Shown: piece by piece, positions 14,883 to 16,201 of the stretch
Layout: each line of letters begins with the position of its first letter
How positions within the stretch are numbered: position 1 is the first letter of the stretch
DNA from: UBA5066 sp964636395
Lineage (GTDB): Bacteria > Acidobacteriota > Thermoanaerobaculia > UBA5066
Assembly: GCA_964636395.1 (NCBI GenBank)
Contig: CAZWRQ010000100.1
Location: 1 to 16,201 of the forward strand
Reading direction: 5' to 3'
Length of the DNA stretch: 16,201 bases
Made by a program: the position numbers and the translations under genes
Notes under the pieces: model-generated
What the model was told of the DNA's origin: nothing
Seen by the model: the letters and a program-made list of their open reading frames with translations, nothing else
Database searches by the model: none

Positions 14883-15751
14883 GCGGGGCGCGGTTCGACG
14901 TCCCGGGGGTCGACCTGGACCTCGTCGCGAGGAGCCACGGCTGGTACGACCTCGCGCCTTTCGAGTGGGACGAGGAGCGGCGGATCCTGTCCTTCGTCTT
15001 CCTCGCCGGCGGGGCTCCCGAGCGGGTCGTCCTCTCGGCGAGGAACGGCGGCGTCCGGGTCGCCGCGACCGCGCCGGTCCGCCTCGCGCGGCCCGTCGTC
15101 GCGCGGGTCCTCGACCTCGGCTCGAAGCTCGGGCCGTTCCACGAGCTCTGCGCCGAGCGGCGGGACGAGGGGTTCGGGTGGATCGCCGAACGCCGCGCGG
15201 GCCGCGTCCTGCGGTCCCCGACGCTCTTCGAGGACGCGGTGAAGGTCCTCTGCACGACGAACTGCTCGTGGGCGCTGACACGGTCGATGGCGGCGCGGAT
15301 GGTCGCCGCGTTCGACCGCGGCGGGGCGTTTCCGGACGCGGCGTTCCTCTCCGCGCTTCCGGAGCGGGCGCTCCGCGACGAGCTGAAGCTGGGGTACCGG
15401 GCGCCGTTCCTCCGGGCGTTCGCGGCGCGCGTCGCGGGCGGCGCGCTCGACCTCTCGGCGTGGGAGGACGCGGCGCTGCCGGACGACGAGCTCGCGGCAC
15501 GGATCCGCTCCGAGAAGGGCTTCGGCCCCTACGCGGCCGAGACGCTGCTGCGCCTTCTCGGGCGCCACGGCCGCCTCGGCCTCGACTCGTGGTCGCGCAA
15601 GCAGGTGGCCCGGATCCGGTTCCGCGGCCGCCTCGTGAAGGACGCGCGCGTCGCCCGCTACTACGCGCCGTTCGGGCGGTACGCCGGGCTCGCGTTCTGG
15701 CTCGACGTCACGCGCGACTGGCACGAGGGGCGCGAGCGCCTCTGGCCCTGA
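14879..15751 (+). CDS. HhH-GPD family DNA glycosylase-like protein
   Basis: A 290-residue protein predicted to excise damaged bases. The N-terminal ~100 residues form a beta-rich AlkA/OGG-like domain (FDVPGVDLDLVARSHGWYDLAPFEWDEE...). The helical core contains RSPTLFEDAVKVLCTTNCSWALTRSM, LKLGYRAPFLRAF, and the helix-hairpin-helix GFGPYAAETLLRLLGRHGRLGLDSWSRKQ. The Asp in LGLDSW is at the catalytic Asp position. The residue at the OGG1/EndoIII lysine position appears to be Tyr (GPYAAE), which would make it a monofunctional glycosylase. No C-terminal Fe-S cysteine cluster is seen. Relatives have often been labelled 'Fe-S cluster assembly protein HesB' in databases, a misleading name. The start is the GTG overlapping the PBP stop (GTGA). 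There is no local Shine-Dalgarno sequence, so translational coupling is likely. An upstream in-frame ATG at 14750 lies inside the PBP gene and encodes unrelated Arg-rich sequence. Confidence 0.82.
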   Translation: MSGARFDVPGVDLDLVARSHGWYDLAPFEWDEERRILSFVFLAGGAPERVVLSARNGGVRVAATAPVRLARPVVARVLDLGSKLGPFHELCAERRDEGFGWIAERRAGRVLRSPTLFEDAVKVLCTTNCSWALTRSMAARMVAAFDRGGAFPDAAFLSALPERALRDELKLGYRAPFLRAFAARVAGGALDLSAWEDAALPDDELAARIRSEKGFGPYAAETLLRLLGRHGRLGLDSWSRKQVARIRFRGRLVKDARVARYYAPFGRYAGLAFWLDVTRDWHEGRERLWP

Positions 15752-15770
15752 GCGGACGCCCTCCCCGGCC

Positions 15771-15776
15771 TACAAT
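15771..15776 (+). promoter_or_regulatory. Candidate -10 for the carboxymuconolactone-decarboxylase-like gene
   Basis: TACAAT matches TATAAT at 5 of 6 positions, the best in the window, 18 nt before the ATG at 15795. GGAGGA (15785-15790) lies in the short predicted leader. No -35 is evident. Confidence 0.5.
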
Positions 15777-15794
15777 CGCCGTCCGGAGGACGCG

Positions 15795-16163
15795 ATGAAG
15801 AAGGCACCCGGTCCGTTCCGCGGATTCGTCGAGGCCTACCCCGAGTGCGGGATGACCTACGAGGCCCTCGCCGCCGCGAGCCGCGAGGCCGCGGGCTTCC
15901 CGGAGAAGGACGCCGAGCTCCTCAAGCTCGCGCTCGCGATGGGCTCGCGCCTCGAGGGGGCGGTCCACTCGCATGCGCGCCGCGCGCTCGAGGCGGGCGC
16001 GACGGCGGAGGAGGTCCGCGGCGTCGCGCTCCTCGGGCTGACGACGCTCGGCCTTCCGCACTCGATGATGGGGACCTCGTGGATCGAGGACGTCCTGCGC
16101 GAGGCGGAGAAGGAAGCGAAGAAGGCCGGGAAGAAGGCGAAGCGCGGGAAGAAGGGGAAGTAG
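15795..16163 (+). CDS. Carboxymuconolactone decarboxylase (AhpD-like) family protein without CxxC
   Basis: A 122-residue, all-helical protein with the CMD pattern: PEKDAELLKLALAMGSRLEGAVHSHARRALEAGATAEEVRGVALLGLTTLGLP. Redox-active AhpD proteins carry CxxC-x3-H here. This one has LEGAVHSH, keeping the His but no cysteine at either position, so peroxidase-linked redox activity is unlikely. It resembles the non-redox CMD branch, whose substrates are mostly unknown. The C-terminus is a Lys-rich tail (EKEAKKAGKKAKRGKKGK) that may bind nucleic acid or be disordered. GGAGGA at 15785-15790, 4 nt upstream, supports ATG 15795. Confidence 0.82.
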   Translation: MKKAPGPFRGFVEAYPECGMTYEALAAASREAAGFPEKDAELLKLALAMGSRLEGAVHSHARRALEAGATAEEVRGVALLGLTTLGLPHSMMGTSWIEDVLREAEKEAKKAGKKAKRGKKGK

Positions 16164-16177
16164 CTCAGCGCCGGGTC

Positions 16178-16201
16178 AGGCGCCGGCCGCGGCCGGCGCC
16201 T
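16178..16201 (+). terminator. Perfect 24-bp palindrome at the right edge
   Basis: AGGCGCCGGCCG (16178-16189) and its exact reverse complement (16190-16201) lie 14 nt after the last stop codon. As RNA this folds into a GC-only stem with a small loop, fitting a terminator for the preceding gene. The window ends on its last base, so the full extent and any T-run cannot be seen. Confidence 0.45.

Overview
The window is GC-rich, tightly packed bacterial DNA. It encodes the C-terminal end of a TonB-type protein, a periplasmic HtrA-type protease with two PDZ domains, a bifunctional class A penicillin-binding protein of PBP1b type, and a menaquinone enzyme of the futalosine route (MqnE). Together these suggest a Gram-negative-type envelope and menaquinone respiration. 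A very long GreA-type factor is also present. My inference is Acidobacteriota or a similarly deep-branching high-GC phylum. No rRNA, tRNA or conserved marker is present that would settle the taxonomy.

Layout: (1) 1-560, end of a TonB C-terminal-domain protein, cut by the left edge. (2) 661-2178, htrA/degP-type protease, followed by a perfect 14-bp hairpin. (3) 2287-2793, small two-helix membrane protein of unknown function. (4) 5568-2809 on the minus strand, a tight three-gene operon: MFS transporter, small CxxC/CxxC zinc-binding protein, mqnE. The last two genes share a GTGA stop/start overlap. (5) 5537-9582 on the plus strand, recO, glyQ, glyS. The start of recO overlaps the start of the divergent MFS gene. 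(6) 9699-10268, secreted chalcone-isomerase-fold protein. (7) 10319-12412, 697-residue protein with a GreA domain at its C-terminus. (8) 12501-15751, PBP1b-type protein translationally coupled to a HhH-GPD DNA glycosylase. (9) 15795-16163, carboxymuconolactone-decarboxylase-like protein without the redox cysteines, then a perfect palindrome at the window end.

Most genes are core housekeeping: glycyl-tRNA synthetase, RecFOR repair, transcript cleavage, cell-wall synthesis and envelope protease. The striking exception lies between glyQ and glyS. That gap is filled exactly by three tandem 79-bp units (7275-7511), and the first ten bases of a fourth run into the glyS start codon. Each unit carries a 23-codon open reading frame that starts with ATG and stops with TAG 7 nt before the next ATG. 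Each also has a PPGG motif whose two Gly codons (GGG GGG) form the 5' arm of a strong hairpin. With the array removed, the junction reads as an ordinary glyQ-glyS junction with a good ribosome-binding site. The array may be an inserted repeat family that now acts as a chain of upstream ORFs leading ribosomes to glyS.

A second recurrent pattern is a short A/T-containing -10-like hexamer (TACACT, TACAAT, TATCCT, GACAAT, TAACCT) just upstream of most transcription units, with no visible -35. At the greA-like and PBP genes the hexamer is so close to the start codon, with no Shine-Dalgarno sequence, that leaderless or near-leaderless mRNAs are likely.
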